Assembly: GCF_047511655.1 (NCBI RefSeq)
Contig: NC_133390.1
Location: 122,988,083-123,052,082 of the forward strand
DNA length: 64,000 nt
Origin: Castor canadensis
Lineage: Eukaryota; Chordata; Mammalia; Rodentia; Castoridae
Direction of reading: 5' to 3'
Under the pieces are notes generated by a model. The model saw nothing but the letters and a program-made list of their open reading frames with translations, had not been told where the DNA came from and did no database searches. Position 1 is the first letter of the stretch. Every line of letters starts with the position of its first letter. Both the position numbers and the translations under genes were made by a program. Below, piece after piece: positions 25,520 through 37,851 of the stretch.

Positions 25520-25531
25520 AGCGCAGGCGCA
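25520..25531. promoter_or_regulatory. Variant NRF-1-like site (GCGCAGGCGC core)
   Basis: AGCGCAGGCGCA matches the NRF-1 consensus at 10 of 12 positions; the GCGCAGGCGC core is a common variant in CpG-island promoters. It is the third such site within about 120 bp. Confidence 0.45.
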
Positions 25532-25555
25532 ATGGGCTACGGAAGACGGAATTAG
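25532..25555 (+). other. Possible 7-codon upstream ORF in the CMC1 leader
   Basis: An ATG at 25532 opens seven codons and stops at TAG 25553-25555, about 170 bases before the main start. It is the last ATG before the CMC1 start. It is relevant only if transcription begins upstream of it, which the sequence does not show. Confidence 0.3.
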
Positions 25556-25725
25556 GGAAGGAAAGGGGTGAGGGGCTCGGCCTGTTTAGCTGAGAGCGCC
25601 GCGCTCCTCCTCCACCCGCTGGAAGCTGCGGGTAGGCACCAGTGCGGCTGAGCCCAGGCTCCTCCCTTCCCCGCCCCCGGCCCTGCCCCGGAGCCACCGA
25701 GCGGCTGCCCCCTGCGTTCGCCGAG

Positions 25726-25744
25726 ATGGCGCTGGACCCCGCAG
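25726..25744 (+). CDS. CMC1: CMC1 coding exon 1 (start codon exon)
   Basis: CMC1 is a small twin-CX9C protein of the mitochondrial intermembrane space/inner membrane that helps stabilise newly made COX1 with its assembly partners during cytochrome c oxidase assembly (family knowledge). This exon encodes only M-A-L-D-P-A plus the first base of codon 7, then meets a donor GTACTG at 25745. Joined to the exon at 52119-52208 it gives MALDPAEQHLRHVEKDVL and onward, which I recognise as the CMC1 N-terminus; residue 7 is Glu here and, from memory, Asp in human. The start has a good Kozak context (G at -3, G at +4) and is the only in-frame ATG that joins to exon 2. It sits in a CpG island, as expected for a housekeeping gene. 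The exon's 5' boundary is the unseen transcription start; the span given covers coding bases only. Confidence 0.93.
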
Positions 25745-26539
25745 GTACTGGGCGTCAGTGGTGAGAGGTCCGCACCTCGGCCTGCGGGCTGGGCGCCTGG
25801 GGACCGTGCCGAGCTCCCAGGCTGCCTGGATTGCACCAGCCCCTCACGCCCGGCTGGCTGCTTTAGGCTTTTCCGCGGCCCCCAGCTCCTGCCTCAGTTC
25901 TCGGCTATCATCTTCCCGCTGGTTGGGGTGAGGGTTAGGTGAGGGGCGTGGGTTAAACTCTAATCCATAAAATCGTCCTCCTTAGAGTGAATACGCACTT
26001 AATCTGTCTTTTTTTCCTTACCCTTTGTGGTACAGACTCTTTTAAACAATGTGTGGTGTAGACATTCTTCAGCCCTCAAAATTATAAATTTATGTGCCAG
26101 TGCATATCTTTATAGTCCTCTTCGATAATTTCAGGGACCCCCAAGTTCAAAGGATCCTTTTTGTTGTTGTTTATTTTATCGTTTTTACATTAACTCACAT
26201 ATGTATACATTGTTTGGGCCAAACCCCTCCCCCCCTTTTGGGGAGAGTCAGTTTCATTGGAAAGGATCGCCCAAGTCTCGAATGTTGTTTTAACTTTCAT
26301 GCTTCTACCCACTTAAATTTGCAGTAGAGTCAGTTCCTCCAATTCTCCTTTATGTAAGGATACAGATACAAGACTTCATTTCTGGAGGAAGATACAATGG
26401 GTACAGTCAATGTCTTTCATTTTATGGATAAAAAACAGAGCAGTGAGATGGTTTCAAGCCTTTGGAGATTCTGAAGCGAAAAAGTAACTTTTGGGGCCCT
26501 CAAGAAGCATGAAAAGTCTGAGTAGTGCAGAAATATCTA

Positions 26540-26695
26540 TATAATACTTTGTTATAAAGCTAAGTATTCTCAATTATCAACAAATAGTATGTGGTATCCT
26601 ATATTCTCTTATCTCCGTTTTTACAGATTAGGAAACAGGTTCAGAGAGATTTAAGTTACTAGTTCAAGCAAGTAGTGGTAAGATGAGGGATACTC
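26540..26695 (+). mobile_element. MIR remnant
   Basis: 'TTACAGATTAGGAAACAGGT' then CAGAGAGATTTAAGTTACTA matches the MIR 3' half. Confidence 0.65.
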
Positions 26696-28226
26696 TTAAT
26701 TTGAAGCACAAAGGAATTCTGGATTATGTACTGATCATATCAGTTTTGGAGGAGATGATTGGGTCAGACTCTGAAGCAGTTAGTAATCCATCTAGATTGA
26801 ACGGTATAATTTCCAGTGGTTTGACTGAGGAAGATGCAGCAGCATAAAAGCAAAGGTATAGGTAGTAAATTGTACTATGTCATGTTGGTTCTTGGAGGCA
26901 GAAGGCATGTAATGAGGGGTGAGAAAGGAAAATTCAGGCAAGGCACATGTAATTCTGGTATTTCTGAACTGGAAGTAATTTTGTGATCATCTCATACAGA
27001 AAAATGAGACTCAAGTTAAAGATTTCTGTATGTTTGTATTGACAGAAGAGAACCCAGCAAAACTTCCTACTGTCACTACTTTCTTACTTTTTAGATGCTC
27101 TTAACCCACTCCAAACTTCAGGATACCCAAGGCCACACAGGTGATTGCTTGTAGAGCCAAGTCTGTTTAGACGATGCCACCATTTGAGTATTTGCCATGT
27201 TTTGTTCTGGGTCCTAGAGAACAGAAGAACAACAATAGACCTAGCAAGACCCTTGCTCCCAATAGAGAGATGCCCCTGTATGCACGCAAGTTCATAACAT
27301 GACATGGCAGTGTCATGGAGGGTGAAGAGAGGGGTAGTTTAGATAGGGAAGAACTCTGAATTGGAATCTGATGGATGGGAGGAACAGCCAGATGAAGAGT
27401 TAGGGAAAGCTTATTCCAGGCAAAGTAGCAAATGCTTAAAACATTTGCTGCTGCTTAAAACATCTGGGCTGAGGCCCAGATGTGAAGAGATCCTCAAGGA
27501 AAGATGTTGGGAAAGGAGGCAGGAGCTGAGTACCTAAGGCTTATAAGGCCTTGACAGCTGTGATAATAAATGATTTGGGTTTTTTTTTTATGATATCAAA
27601 AATCTTTCACACTTTAAAGAGTGCAGTGACATAATTTGTATCTTTACTACCCTTCACTTCAGCAGTAGTGTTAACAGCAGTAGTGCAGTGTCTGATCAGA
27701 AGATTTCCAAATTCTTTGTGCCCCATGTGGAGGAATTCATGGCAGGATATGTGGATGCAAATGGAGTTTTAAAAGTTAGGGAAGGGAATTACAAAAGGAG
27801 TCATGGTGGGACCAGGTGGAAGCTGGAAGCCAAGAGAGCATGTTTCTCTTTTCCAGGTGGTTTAAAAACTTCCGCTAACCCATGGGAAGGGAAGAACCTG
27901 GTGATTCCCAACCAATGAGTGGGAAGGGACATGGGTGGTCCCTGGGCTAGGTGACGGTGGTTTGACTTGTCTTTGAACTAGAGTATGAATAGCCTACACT
28001 CATTTGCAATTGAAAAGAAGGCTCAAAGAAAGAAAGAAATGTTAAATCTGAAATACGATATTAAGTCATATATTTTCTAAGAGTCCCTTAGTTTCTCTAA
28101 TTTTAGCCTACCTCAGTAACATACATTGTAGAGGGGTCCAAATGGAAGCAGGAAAATGGAAGAGATGGGAGCTGTAGTCCAGGCCAAATTTGTTTGTATC
28201 TTGGTGTAAGGTGACATTAGAAAATT

Positions 28227-28304
28227 GAATTGTGACTCAAGCCTGCCTTGCAAGCATGAAGTCCTGAGTGCAAACCTCAATACTGCCAAAAAAAAAAAAA
28301 AAAA
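28227..28304 (+). mobile_element. ID-like SINE, 5'-truncated
   Basis: GACTCAAGCCTGCCTTGCAA, then 'GAGTGCAAACCTCAATACTG' and an A18 tail. Confidence 0.8.
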
Positions 28305-29980
28305 AGATATATAAGGCACCTAGTACATGTTTTGGATGAGAAATTGATAGGATCTGCTGTTGGATGAGAAAAAGTGATGAGAGAAAGGAGTTAAGGATAA
28401 TTCTTAGGCTTTTTACTTCAATAGCTGAGTGAACATTGACGGTCAGATCTAACAAGAACATGATTGGAAAATTTGACAAAAGTAGAGTTGGAAGTAATGT
28501 GAAGATGGAAAGTATAGTCAGATTAGAATTTCAGAATATAATGTTATTAAAACGAAGTTTTTAATTTCATTTTTGTTTGGTTCATACATTGAAGCTTAGG
28601 ATCACATTTTGGTATTTTACTCCATGTTAAACTCCACAGTAATACGTGCCTGTACTGTGTAAATGAATAGTTGTGCCAAATGAAGTTTATAAAGCAAAAT
28701 TTGTTTTCCCATTCATTTATATAACACTTTTTGAGATTTGTATAAAATTTGCTTTTCATTTAGCAACAGCTTTTAACTTTGTAGGGTGCATTGTTCTCAA
28801 AATCTGAACCCAACAATGAAATGCAGGTTACATCCTTACTCTTCTGTGTACTTTTATTTAAGCTATTTTCCTTTTCATAGAGATAATGTCAGCATATCTT
28901 ACAGATTTATCAGCTGTAATTATGTTCATCCTGTAACTGATGTGTAGGTTGCAGTCTTAGATACTAAGATTTAACTTGAGTCAGGTAGAGCCTAAGCCTC
29001 CAACATTTAAAAATATTTCATAGGCAATTCTAGTGTGTAAATAGAATGGAGGAGAATCACTGTTCTTAACTATCGGTTTTATTGACATGTCATTCAGCTT
29101 TGTTTTTTTTTTGTCAGTCCAGTTCCTGTTCTTGGAGGAAATTCTCCCTACATTTTTGGGCATAAATGGGACCTTTGATCTCATAGTAATACAGGTATTT
29201 GTAGTATAGCTCATTCTTCTATACTAAGGACTTAAGCATAGTCTTATTCTTAATTACAGTTCTTTATCAATTTATTATCCTTTCTAAAAATATTGTATAT
29301 TTTAAAAATCTAATGATTAAAATTTTTAAAGTTTTTTTTTTAAACAGCCATGATCACCTGTGCAAATAAATGTTAAAATTGGTGCTTGTTAAAATACAGT
29401 TTTCAAAAAGGTAAAATTACAATTCATGCAAATACAAAATGGGTATGTTTTAAAGATTTTCTTCAACTCATTAATTAGTGAGGGAAACGGTAAGATGTAA
29501 AAATCAGTCTAAAAACATTTGCGAAGCTAGACACAGACAATTTCATAGTTTACTGCCTTAGATAAAAACTTTAATTTATATCAGGGTCATTCTTTAGGGT
29601 TATCTTTTCTTCTGGTCCAAAATTATATGTTTCTTCTCAACAATTCTAGAGGTTAACCTAACCTAACAAGCTGTAAAATAGCCCAGGAATTGAAAGTACT
29701 GAAAGAACACCCAGTTATGCCTTTTCCTGTCCTAATGTTCCAGGCAAATTTTCTGACATAATTTTATTACCAGGAGACCCATGATCAAATTCTCACAGGA
29801 AATTGATTCTGGTAATTTGATGTTTTGCTTTCTCTTATTACCTGTAAGTGATTCCTTTCTTTTTTCTTCTGCCTTTCTTCCTTTTAGCAGAGTGGAAGCC
29901 TTCTCTTCCCTCTATCAGTGTGGATTCTTTCTCTTCTTTTGCAAGATTGGGTAATGATGGCACAAGAATTGTTTTTAAAT

Positions 29981-29981
<1 letters not shown>

Positions 29982-30017
<36 letters not shown>
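29982..30017. repeat. (GT)n microsatellite, 36 bp
   Basis: Uninterrupted GT repeat in CMC1 intron 1. Confidence 0.98.
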
Positions 30018-30019
<2 letters not shown>

Positions 30020-32659
30020 CTCCATTGGTGTTTTTTCTAGCAATCTGATAAGTGGAGGAAGCTGGGATAGTGATAGGGCTTGGGATGGAAAGTGAGGTGA
30101 GGAACTTCATGACATTCCATGAGTGTGTGTTTAAGATATATGTGTCTTGGGAAAGTGTCACAATGGTAGCTCTTGGAGTATTTGATTTGCTGGGGTTCTT
30201 TTGGTGACTCTTATGGGAGATGTGAATATGTTAGTTTTAGGGGTACTAGCACTTACTATTATAATAGCATTTGTATTTACTGGGAAATTTTGCTTTTTAA
30301 GCTAGATGTCTAAACAGATTTTAAAAACTCTTTTTTTTTTCCTGAGCATTATGTGATTATGTAAAAGATTATGGAGTAGATTGGAAAAACATTTGAGTTT
30401 GTTACTGCCTTTGTAGCTCTAGAGGATCTTCTTAGACATGAATTATAGTGGTAGTCCAGGACTAAATTAACTAGTTAATTTCTGTATTTTGTGTTTTGAA
30501 AGTAGAAGTACATTTGCCACAGAAAATGCGTTGGTTTTGTTTCACTAGATTAATTTGACAATGTTCTGATAGGTTGCTCTGTGAAATTAGAAAAACACTG
30601 GCTTAAGCAAAGAGCATAAAGGAAGATGAGGAGTGGAGGGCTTTGAGTTGTGAATCATGAAATGTTTTACAACCTATGTCAAGGACTTTGAATTGTATTC
30701 TAAAACAGTGGGAAGGCATTGCATGTTTTTAGTTAAGGGATATCAAATAGAATTATGCTTCTTATTATCTGACTTTCAGTTAGATGGGATTTATACACAC
30801 TCAGCCAAATACTTCATAAGTGGTGATATATCTTCTTTAGGTGTCACATCTGGAGGCACATGATATTTATCTCTTACAGGTGAGAATAATTTTGTTTACC
30901 CACTGAAGGTGTTTTCCCATTTCTTTGCTACTTTTTTCCTCTCTTCCAATTAATAAGTAATCTGTGGGAAGGCCACTTAAGGCCTCATAAATATCTGTTC
31001 ATCAAAAATTCCCCTTTGATTTAGCATCAGTTGATTTTTACTTGATTCGTTAGTTCCCGTAATGGTTGAAAAATGATGATTTTCTCTCTCTAGCACTTCC
31101 AAATTTACTAGACCGATGTTGATACTTTACAAGAGACTACTTTGTTCCCTATTCATTTATTTTTGAGTTCGTTATTAGTATTATTGGTAAGGACTCACAA
31201 ACTTCATTTTTTTAATGCTCATACTTTTTAGTGTATATAACTATTTTTGTGCCCAGATTTTTTCAGATTTGGCCAGTGAGCGTTTCTTTATACTAAGCCT
31301 CTGGATCCTTGTGATATGTTCCCATCATTTTTTGAACATTTCCTTTTTTCTCATGTGAAATACCACTGTTTTTCTTGTACCTACTTTGGTCTATTCATAA
31401 AATTAGTTATTTCTCTGAGAAGTCTTGTTTCATTTGGGAATGATACTAGATAACAAGATCTGGTCGCTAGGTCTGGGTACCACTTGGATGCTTTCCATGC
31501 ATTGATTTATTAATAGAGTGACCTTAAAAAGAAAGGGAAGAGTAAGGAAAGGGGAGGGGGGGAAGCAGAAGAATGTGGTTTCAGAGAAAGCTAATCTTAG
31601 TCAAATCACATCTGATATACTACAAAGTATGTAGTTTGTCCTGCCTTAGAATAAGGGAGCTGGTCTTTTGTGCCATCTATCAGTCACTGGTTACTGCAGG
31701 AATTGGAAGGAGGACAGCAGCAAGGAAGACTATGAAGTGGTATCATGCTCAAGGGCAGTCTGAGAAGACTGCAGGTATGAATGCTCCAACATTCTCTGCT
31801 ATGGGAGGGATACTAGCTATGTCCTAAAAATAGTTTATCTGAAGCTATCAAGAGCCTTAGTATGAATAGTGGTAAGTTAGATAAGAAGGGGTACTTGGAT
31901 ACATGTATTGTATTCTGTGAAGTATTGCAGGGTTGTGATCAAAAACTTTAAATAACATTGGTCTAAGATGTACCTAGAATAGGCCAAACTGATGTTTTTG
32001 GAGTCTAGATCTTTGTACATCCTGTTCTTTTTCTCTAGGTTTTCTCTCTTCTTAGTCACCAGATCTGTTTAATTTTGTTCATTTTAAATTGTTCATTTCT
32101 TCTACACCTTCAGTTTCATAGGAGACTTTTTCTGATTGTTACCATAATCCAGTCTTTCACAAATTTTGAATTCCACCAAAAAATAAAAACATAAATTGTA
32201 TATAATGTGTCTTTCATTCTAGTTATAAGGGCTTTTTATTTCTAAAGGTTTTTCCTTTAGAAATAAAATGAAAACTATAGATGTGATGTATCTAGCAATA
32301 ATAAAATAGTGATAAAGAAAAACGTGGTTTGGAGAATGGAAGATGCTACCTGTGTAGTAAATATTTATAATATGATGTTCCTTCTTTAACTGTATTTTTT
32401 AGAAACTAGATGACTGGAATGGATGTTCCCAGGCTATAGAAGATTGCCCACCAAATTAACCTTTTATCCCACAGTTCCCTATTAGGTTTTCTCATTTTAA
32501 AATAAGGAGATTGATGGGTTTTACTATGGCATTGTATTTTTGCTAATAAAAAACTTTTGTTGAGAGATTTTTACAAATCAAAGACTATATTATTTAAGTG
32601 TGGTTGAGAGCATAGAGTTTCAAATGTTTACGCTGCAGAATAAGAAATCTTGCCTATAT

Positions 32660-32745
32660 TACTCATTATTGTATATTCAATCCCCAACATTGTGTTTGGT
32701 ACTTGAAAGGTACCTAGTAAGTATTTGTTCACAGAATAAATATTT
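32660..32745 (+). mobile_element. L2-like 3' end fragment
   Basis: TGTATATTCAATCCCCAACA then 'ACCTAGTAAGTATTTGTTC' fits the L2 3' end pattern. Confidence 0.45.
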
Positions 32746-32894
32746 GTGACTATCAAATATTGAAATGATAAATATTGAATTGGTATATGTTCTTTGTTAA
32801 TGTGTTCATTAGTTTTATTGCATATTTACTATATGCTGGGAGTTGGAGTTGTAATGAATTAAACAGTATCTAACCTTATTAAACATAACTGTGA

Positions 32895-33074
32895 CACAAT
32901 AGTTCTTAGTCTGTTGCATGTTATAATTATTTGGGAAGCTTTTGAAAATACCAATGCCTGAGGCTTACCCCAGCATTTTTTATTTAATTGTCTGAGTGGG
33001 ACCTTAGCATCCGAATTTTGTCTAGTCTTCTGATGTGGCCTTTAGGTATATCCAGGTTAAGGACTTTTGTTACC
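32895..33074 (+). mobile_element. MER5A-like hAT element
   Basis: TAGTTCTTAGTCTGTTGCAT, ATTTGGGAAGCTTTTGAAAA and TACCAATGCCTGAGGC follow MER5A as remembered, with a decayed right end. Confidence 0.65.
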
Positions 33075-33440
33075 AAAACCTGTCATAGTCAATTCAGGCT
33101 GCCATAGCAAAATACCATCAATATAGACAGGTAGTTTGAACAATAGAAATTTATTTTCTTACCCTACTAGAGGCTAGGAAGTCCAAGACAGAGTTGATTT
33201 GGTTGGTGGTAAGGACTCTTCCTGTCTTGCAGATGGCTACTTCATGCTTTATCAGTGGGTCCTTATTTGAAGGAGAAAATGGAATTTCTACCTTTTGTAA
33301 AACCACCAATCCAATTGCATTAGCACCTCACTCTTGTGACCCTAAGGTTAAAAACCTTAAATTCCTCCTAAAAGTACTATATCCAATTACAGTCACATTG
33401 AAGATTTGGGCTTCAACTTGGAGAGAGTAGGGAACACAAT
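33075..33440 (-). mobile_element. MaLR-type LTR, antisense
   Basis: 'TCAGGCTGCCATAGCAAAAT', ATAGAAATTTATTTTCTTAC and 'GAGGCTAGGAAGTCCAAGAC' are the reverse complement of the same MaLR-like class seen at 10.9 kb, with CAATTCAGTCCATAGCA at the far end. Confidence 0.72.
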
Positions 33441-36400
33441 TCAGTCCATAGCAACTACAATATAGCAGAAGAAGAGTGCATAGATAATGTGATGTGACAT
33501 GTTATAAATCCAGATATGATTAGAGCAATAGAATTGGTACATGTGAAATCCTGCGAATAGGAAAAGGTGAATTTCCTGTTGAATAAAGTTGTGGCAAGAA
33601 GAGCTTTGAGATGGAGAAGTGTTGAGTTGGATTTGACTAAGTAAACTTTGATAATGAAAAATAAGAGAAGATGGAGAGTAAAGACAAAAAATTGTAACAC
33701 TATTTACTTGGTGAATAGTGTTACAAGATTGCTTTGAGCTCAGTTTCTTCATACTTGCTTTTAAGTGAGATGATGTTTGTAAAACAATTCCTTCCACCAC
33801 CCCTACATAAATACTGTGCTCCTTCTGCCTACTATATGAATGCAAGCTGATTTTTCAGGTAAGTAGGATAACAAAACTAATGGGATGGCAAGGTAAAGTT
33901 TCAGATTGTAGAAAATTTAGCTGAAATTTTTAGATGCTGGTAGGACTTGGAAATGATTAATAGATATTTGAAAATCTGGGAAGAATACAAATGGAGATGA
34001 AGGTGAGCATTGAGAACTCAACATTATAAATCATCAAGGGTAGATTCTTGTAGGATTGTCTTGAGAGGAATAAGAGCAATTGATTTCCATGGCAGCCTTT
34101 ATACTTTTTTTCTAGTGTATTGTTACTTTTGTCCAGAATATTTTCAGACTACTTTAAACTTTGCCTTAAGACTTCTATATGATACATTAATTTTAATATC
34201 ATTTTTGCAAATCTTTGTTTTGAAAGTGAAATTAAATTTTAGGCACAATTTAGCCAGAAGTAATCTGATGGAGTTGGTAGGCAAGCACCCTGGAAAATGT
34301 CACCCTTCTTTCTTCCACCAAAAAACTTGTATTATGGGTCTTTTTTTCAAGCTTGAGTTAACTGGTTCTTGGTAAGGAAGATGATGTGATTTGAGCAAAG
34401 CCTTGTTTTTTGGAAATATGTAATGTCTCAATATAAAAATAATTACCCCACCCCATTATCAAAGTAGTACATGTTCTTTATGGGGAATTTTATGAAACAT
34501 TGTGAGGTGAAAGGTAGTGGAGATAGGATGGAGAGAGGTATTGAGGAACATTCATAGAGTTGAGAACAGTTTACCATCTTCTACATGTATGTGAGAAAAA
34601 AAGTAAGTCAGGCAGTATATTGCTAAGTAGGCCACAGGCAAACTTTTATTCCTATATCAAAAACCTACTTCTGTTCCTCATACACATACCTCTTTTCCCC
34701 CTTACTTGATACCAGTGGGAAATTGTACTTGTTGGAAAAGATAGTATTGCAGTTTTACCAAATAAAGTAAGTGAAACTTGTACATTCATTAAAAAAATAT
34801 GCTTACAATGTAGATTGCACCACATTTCTAAGTTTGGCATTGTCTTTATTATGTAAGTTGGTTTCCTGCTTTGGTTTACTTTTAGATTTGTTGTCCCTTT
34901 TGGCCTCATCTTTGTTAATGTGGGTAAAAGAGGAAGTTTTCACACCTAGCAGTCTGCAGAATTTGAGGTCCAAGAAATAGGTGCTCTTGGGAAATGGGCA
35001 CATCTAGTGTGAAAGCTGATAGGATAAAGACATTGAGATGAAGCGTATTATTGTGGGATATGGGTAGTGTTTGACCCCAAAGCTAACAGAAATAAACACC
35101 TCATTGAAGTAATTTCTGTATTTTGTAGGAGTTTTGAGCTTATAAAAAATTAGATTGTTGTTGATTGACCTAATACTTGGTATTATGTTTTTTGAGGATG
35201 TTTTTCAGCCAACTGTTGAATAACTCCTTTGGCCTGCCTGCCTGCCTTCTTTCTTTCCTTCCTTCCTTCTTCCCTCCCTCCCTCCCTCCGTCCCTCCCTT
35301 CTTCCTTCTAATATTTTGTTAGTTGCCATAATCATACTCACATAGCTAGGGCCTTCATATTTAATACAGTGCATTACCCCTGTACAAATGGAAAAAATTA
35401 AGTTTGACATTTGTAGACAAATATGACTGTTACTTTCTGTACAGTGCCAACTCAGCATAGTTAACGGGGATGCTTTTTTTTTCCAAAGTTGACAGCACAA
35501 CTAATGCTTCTAAAATTATTGACTTGCTTTTTTTGTCTTGTAGTTCAAGTGTGGCTTGAAAAGAAGAAGGTATAAGGAACACTGATCTTCACTGTCTTTA
35601 ATTTTTCTACTTTTATACCCTTCCCACCCATTCCCTCATCTTCCACTCTTTATATAATATGAAGGTATGAACAATCTGATTATAAGCATCCATATCTTTA
35701 TGCTAGAGAGAACTGGAGTCTGCCTAGCTTCCTGTTCTGAAGCACTTAGTGAGGTGGTAACAAATGAGACCTGTGATCTTACCAGGTTATACATGATGCT
35801 GTCGGTCTGGGGCTCTTAGCTTTGAGGCTGACAGCTAGTAAAGGAGAGGGACCTAAAGTTAGAAACTGTTGCTGATAAGAACATTCTTGCAGCTTTATTA
35901 CAAGCATTTTTCCTGTGGAGTAAACAGTAGCATGGAAACGTCTTTCAGGAGCAAATAAGAGTAACTAGGAAGTTTTTTTTTTTTTTTTTGTTAAGTATCA
36001 TTTATCTAAATAAGAACAAAGATAGTTAAATCAGAATATTTTCATTACTGAAAAGGCACACGTTGCCCTTCATACATCACATTGTTTCCTATGAGAGATT
36101 CTGTAACATTCTGATTTGCTTAACTGACATCTTTGTGGATTCATAGCAAGTATTGTCATCAGTACCCTTATAAGCTAGTACTGCCATATTGCAAGAACAC
36201 ATGAGCCCCAAAGCAAAATCTGAGCTAACAAATTCAGCCAGTGAAAAAGGTGAAAATTGACTTTCAGGTGAAGATAGAATGTTGAGAAGTTAGACCTTTG
36301 GAAAATTTCTGGTGGTGTTATTCTGATTCTTTATCTTAGCATAAATTCATATGATGATATAGTAGCAACATTCAAATTTTGATTTTTTTTGCAGGTGTTG

Positions 36401-36821
36401 GTACAAATGTGTAACATGTACTCATCACATTGACATTAATGGAATCAATTTGTAATTTTATGAATAAAAGTGTTATACCTACAATATTTGTAATTTTGGA
36501 TATAGCATTGAAATACATATAAAATTATAATTAATAATTGATATTTAGTGTTCACTATGAGAAAATCTTTAGCAATATTTACACATGTTTAGCATTGTCA
36601 TTTTTGTTTTAATTTTAAATGTTTGGAAACTTTAAATTAGTATTCATGTAATTGAATTTTTTTTTGCATTATATTTTAGTAGAAAGAACAGAAGGAATTT
36701 TTGCAAGCCATTTTGATTGGTAGGAATATTCTGATTTAGAATTTATAAGGAAGATAGTGTCTATTATAGTTTGTGGAAAAATGGTTCAATATTACAAAGC
36801 TATTCAAGGAACTGATCCAAA
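33441..36821. other. Intron 1, unassigned
   Basis: Frames of up to 134 codons on the - strand (33441-33845) and 121 on the + strand (34010-34375) lack any recognised domain and overlap other frames. Only the pyrimidine tract at 35232 stands out. Confidence 0.5.
35232..35309. repeat. CCTG/CTTT/CCTT/CCCT pyrimidine tract
   Basis: About 78 bp of tetranucleotide blocks, almost pure pyrimidine on the + strand, shifting from CCTG to CTTT/CCTT to CCCT. Confidence 0.95.
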
Positions 36822-36896
36822 GATATATATCTATATCTATATCTATATCTATATATCTATATATAGAGATGTCAATAGATAGATATAGATATATAG
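36822..36896. repeat. (TATC)n/(GATA)n inverted AT-rich repeat
   Basis: A run of CTATAT units is followed, after AGAGATGTCA, by ATAGATAGATATAGATATATAG, largely its reverse complement. It can form a hairpin. Confidence 0.9.
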
Positions 36897-37504
36897 TTAT
36901 CTAAGACCATTGCAAGTAAATAGGTTTTGTCAATAAAACTATAACTGAAAGGAAGAGGTAAAACTGCACTGATTTTATGAATTACATCAGTATACCATAA
37001 GATGTATTCAGATCTATTCAGGAATTACACTTAATTTTTAGGGTCTAATTATGATTTATGCCATAAACAAGGAGAAAAGGAATGTGTGGAGATAGTCCCA
37101 GTTTTATTTTCTCTTCAAATAGGCATTTGTTTTCTACTTGACAAGATGTCTCACAAGCACTTCAAATTCGTTGTCCCCATCAGAATTCCTCTTTTACCTC
37201 ATGTTTCTTTTGTATTCTCTATCTCAGTGAATGATTATGTAATTTCATTTGGAGAAGGAGAATTGAGGAACCCTCCTTGAATCATCCCATTTCCCTTTGT
37301 ATCTGTCCTTTTCTCTCTATCCATATTTCTAGTTTTATCTGTAAGCTTAGTGTTCTTTTTCTGATCTTATGGCAGTTTCTGGCAAAAATAAGGAAAAAGA
37401 AAGCATAAATAGTATAGTACAGAATTGAGCAAACTGGACTGTGAGCCAATCTGGTAAGGCTTACAAGCTAGGAATGGTTGCTAACATTTTTAAAAGAAAA
37501 AAAG

Positions 37505-37572
37505 TGTGCACATACACATATATGTGTGTGTGTATATATGTGTATATGTGTGTATATATATGTATATACATA
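37505..37572. repeat. TG/TA mixed alternating repeat
   Basis: Alternating purine-pyrimidine tract (GTGTGTGTATATATGTGTAT and similar), intron 1. Confidence 0.93.
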
Positions 37573-37837
37573 AATGATTCAGGTGGTATCTAACCCACAA
37601 AGTTTAAAATATTTAAATACTCATCCTTAACAGAAAAAGGTTATCTACCTGTTACATAGGCAGTGAAAACTGGGATACAGTTATAGGTGTGGTAAAGAGA
37701 AAAGACATCAAATGAACATCTTCATATAATTATTTTAAATTTTAGGTGAGATGGATGTGTCCTTGAGAAATTTAAACTTACTAAAATGCTGACTGACCCA
37801 GGAATAAAAAGCATTACAAACTTTTCTTCTCCGCCCG

Positions 37838-37851
37838 CCCCCCCCCCCCCC
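37838..37851. repeat. C14 homopolymer in a C-rich tract
   Basis: Fourteen C in a row, flanked by CCGCCCG and GCCCACTC. Its length is prone to sequencing error. Confidence 0.95.

Larger units (their letters stand above)
25390..25810 (+). promoter_or_regulatory. CMC1: CpG-island promoter of CMC1
   Basis: The only strongly GC-rich, CpG-dense stretch in the window. It contains several GC boxes (GGGGCGGG near 25506, CCGCCCCC near 25671), NRF-1-type sites, purine-rich GGAAG (ETS-like) motifs near 25541, and no obvious TATA box. It ends just past coding exon 1. I infer a dispersed housekeeping start between about 25450 and 25720; the exact start cannot be read from sequence. Confidence 0.85.
25811..32659. 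other. CMC1 intron 1, proximal part, mostly unassigned
   Basis: Apart from a MIR, an ID SINE and a GT repeat, no feature is supported. Open frames at 30657-30863 and 31573-31827 carry no domain. 30640-30760 (TTTTACAACCTATGTCAAGG to TTAAGGGATATCAAATAG) looks like a decayed, unnamed interspersed repeat. Confidence 0.5.

Noticed and set aside
25455..25836. - strand frames of 80 and 94 aa over the CpG island
   Set aside because: GC-rich composition lacks stops; the products are Pro/Gly/Arg/Ser-rich with no domain.
27688..27918. Possible processed pseudogene frame (76 aa)
   Set aside because: No recognised parent protein, no A-tail and no flanking duplication.
29838..30161. 107-aa - strand frame and the opposing + frame
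   Set aside because: Created by the (GT)n repeat; low complexity.
33441..33845. 134-aa - strand frame in intron 1
   Set aside because: No domain, no splice or promoter signs, and it begins at the edge of an LTR.
35183..35500. 105-aa - strand frame rich in Arg-Glu-Gly
   Set aside because: Built on the tetranucleotide pyrimidine tract; low complexity.
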